NCBI RefSeq assembly: GCF_006476065.1
Contig: NZ_ML636798.1
Location: 1,934,207 to 1,998,206 of the forward strand
DNA: 64,000 bases
Source of the DNA: Cognatiluteimonas lumbrici
GTDB lineage: Bacteria; Pseudomonadota; Gammaproteobacteria; Xanthomonadales; Xanthomonadaceae
Reading direction: 5' to 3'
Shown: one piece after another, positions 62,548 to 64,000 of the stretch
How the letters are laid out: every line of letters begins with the position of its first letter
Numbering within the stretch: the first letter of the stretch is position 1
Program-made: the position numbers and the translations under genes
Notes under the pieces: model-generated
Told to the model about the DNA's origin: nothing
What the model saw: the letters and a program-made list of their open reading frames with translations, nothing else
Databases searched by the model: none

Positions 62548-63548
62548 CCCGGTTGCGACGGCGGCCCGGGCTCGCCGCCCTTCTGCCGGTCGCGCACTTC
62601 GCTGGGGGTCGAGCCGAAGCGCTGCAGGAACGCGCGCTGGAACTGCCGCTCGGTCGAGAAGCCGCGGTGGTAGGCGACGTCGATGACGCGCCGCTCCGGC
62701 GACTCGCACAGGTCGCGGAACGCCGCATCCAGGCGCTTGTCGCGGATGCAGCGCTTGATCCCGCCGCTGCCGGCGAAGATCCGGTACAGCCAGGTGCGGG
62801 AGATGCCGAACCTGTGCGCGAGCATGTCCGGCCCGAGGTCGGCGTCGCCCAGGTTGGCGTCGATGTAGGCCAGGATGCTGGTGCGCAGCGGGTCGTCGTT
62901 GCCCCGCTCCCGGGCCGGGGGCGCGAAGTCGACGCACAGCTGCAGGATCGACAGGGTGGACTGCACCAGCGCCTCGAAGCGCGCCGGCGGCGCCGGCAGC
63001 GACATGACCAGCTGCTCCAGGTGCCGCGACAGCATCTTCGCCGGCAGGTCCGACGCGCGCAGGACCAGGCCGTGGACATTGCCGCGCAGCAGCCAGCGGG
63101 GCACCAGTACCGACAGGCAGGCGGCGTCGCTGGCCTCGAACTCGGCGGGGTTGCCCAGGTCCAGGAAGCCGATGTCGCCGCGGTGCAGGCCCATCTCGCC
63201 GCCTTCCGCCCGGCCCCGCACGGTACCGTGCAGGAGCAGCGACACGAGCACGTGCGAGCCGAAGCGGCTGCGCGCGATGGTCGACGCGTCGCGCACAAGG
63301 CCGCAGGCGGTGAAGCGCACCTTCGCCACGTGCAGGTCGCCCAGCGCGAAGTCGCAACCCGAACCCACGGGAGGCAGCGGCTGGCGCGCCAGCGGGCGCG
63401 CGAGGTGGCGCAGCATCATCCGCCAGTAACGGCTGCGCACGGTATCCCGGCGGACGCGCAGTTCGTTCGCCATGGGCGCAGGAAACTGCGGAATGCGGGG
63501 CAGGCGCGCGATACTGGTCATGGCCTCGCTGTCGAACCAACGGTGCAT
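62544..63548 (-). CDS. AraC family transcriptional regulator
   Basis: About 334 residues. The N-terminal sensing half resembles the AraC_binding_2 type (VSLLLHGTVRGRAEGGEMGL, GDIGFLDLGNPAEFEASDAA). The C-terminal DNA-binding domain has two helix-turn-helix units: LAHRFGISRTWLYRIFAG and VIDVAYHRGFSTERQFQRAF, with FLQRFGSTPSEVRDR as the family signature. Starts are uncertain: ATG at 63548 or 63521; the latter has GCGAGG nearby. The effector and target are unknown; the convergent 86-residue gene is a neighbour but shares no promoter. Confidence 0.85.
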   Translation of the reverse strand: MHRWFDSEAMTSIARLPRIPQFPAPMANELRVRRDTVRSRYWRMMLRHLARPLARQPLPPVGSGCDFALGDLHVAKVRFTACGLVRDASTIARSRFGSHVLVSLLLHGTVRGRAEGGEMGLHRGDIGFLDLGNPAEFEASDAACLSVLVPRWLLRGNVHGLVLRASDLPAKMLSRHLEQLVMSLPAPPARFEALVQSTLSILQLCVDFAPPARERGNDDPLRTSILAYIDANLGDADLGPDMLAHRFGISRTWLYRIFAGSGGIKRCIRDKRLDAAFRDLCESPERRVIDVAYHRGFSTERQFQRAFLQRFGSTPSEVRDRQKGGEPGPPSQPG

Positions 63549-63684
63549 CTTCGGCAAACTGCCCGGATGCGGCGCGACAATTCGTACATGAACGAACTGT
63601 CGCAAGCGAACGCTCGACTTTAGGCGATGCCCGGCGGCGCGTATCGTGCCGAACGCCACAGATATGGCGCGCGGCCCGGCCGGT

Positions 63685-64000
63685 TCACTTCTTGATCAGG
63701 AAGTCCTCGACCTTCTTGCCCTTGGCGGTATACGCGGCCAGCCAGCGCGGCTGCTTGCCGCGGCCGGTCCAGGTTTCCTTCGGGTTGGCCGGGTTGCGGT
63801 ACTTCGGCGGCACCTTGCGTCCGGTGGTCTTGCGCGCGGTGCGCCTGGCCGCGGCCTTGCGGGCCTTCGGCGCGGCGGCGCCGCCGAACAGTTCCTCGAC
63901 GGTGTAGCCCTCGGACTTGGCCAGCGCCACCAGCTTGCGGCGCACGCTGGCCGCCGGCTTGCGCTTGACCAGCGCGGTCTTGCGCTTCTTCGCCTTGGTG
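63685..64000 (-). CDS. H-NS family nucleoid protein (5' end missing)
   Basis: The visible 105 codons include a basic stretch (TKAKKRKTALVKRKPAASVR), RKLVALAKSEGYTVEELFGG, an Ala/Arg/Lys linker and the H-NS C-terminal DNA-binding domain (YRNPANPKETWTGRGKQPRW). This layout is the xanthomonad H-NS-like type, which binds AT-rich DNA and silences genes. The coding frame runs off the window, so the true start is outside. It is the second basic nucleoid protein in the window after the H1-like gene. Confidence 0.9.
   Translation of the reverse strand, partial: TKAKKRKTALVKRKPAASVRRKLVALAKSEGYTVEELFGGAAAPKARKAAARRTARKTTGRKVPPKYRNPANPKETWTGRGKQPRWLAAYTAKGKKVEDFLIKK

Overview
The window is very GC-rich and gene-dense, with many ATGA start/stop overlaps. 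It carries repeated GTAGGAGCGGCGC-type palindromes, a copLAB copper operon and an H-NS family protein of the kind found in xanthomonads. Together these suggest a chromosomal segment of a Xanthomonadaceae/Lysobacteraceae gammaproteobacterium (Lysobacter, Luteimonas or Pseudoxanthomonas-like). The genus cannot be fixed from this sequence. I saw no tRNA, rRNA, CRISPR array, insertion sequence or prophage.

Layout. 1-2.7 kb: a MacAB-like exporter on the minus strand, cut by the window edge. 2.9-6.4 kb: a divergent ABC-2 exporter with a DesK/DesR-type two-component system. 6.5-12.6 kb: a minus-strand run of an M17 aminopeptidase, a HAD phosphatase, a PerM-type transporter, a YqjD/YqjE/YqjK-like membrane trio and a DegQ protease. 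12.7-16.5 kb: a split B12-dependent class II ribonucleotide reductase (nrdJa, nrdJb) with a histone H1-like gene lodged between the halves, then dodecin. 16.8-19.2 kb: a membrane glycosyltransferase with a GtrA partner. 19.3-20.6 kb: glmU. 20.6-27.7 kb: a copper island (Cu+ P-type ATPase, CueR-like regulator, DUF305, DUF411, copB, copA, copL). 27.8-30.3 kb: an outer-membrane barrel and glmS. 30.4-37.7 kb: a six-gene adaptor/ABC/permease/permease/NtrC-like/NtrY-like operon with a textbook -24/-12 promoter and upstream repeats. 37.8-38.7 kb: a Gln-rich micro-protein and a hemerythrin. 38.8-41.0 kb: btuB under a cobalamin riboswitch. 41.1-45.0 kb: a Yip1-like protein with a third MacAB-type exporter. 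45-47.3 kb: TfoX-C, fRMsr, TMEM175-like and bioD. 47.3-51.7 kb: an AcrAB-type RND pump. 51.7-61.7 kb: a DUF3667 protein and the complete cbb3 oxidase locus ccoNOQP-(97 aa)-GHIS-safE with an Anr/FNR-type site. 61.8-64 kb: queD, an orphan 86-aa gene with its own Anr-like site, an AraC regulator and a truncated H-NS family gene.

Themes. (1) Export: five separate efflux systems in 64 kb. (2) Cobalamin: a B12-dependent RNR plus a riboswitch-controlled B12 receptor. (3) Copper and low oxygen: copper detoxification, copper delivery to cbb3 oxidase and Anr-like control. (4) The most distinctive item is the self-contained sigma-54-controlled exporter/two-component operon at 30.3-37.7 kb. All assignments come from reading the sequence; no database search was run.
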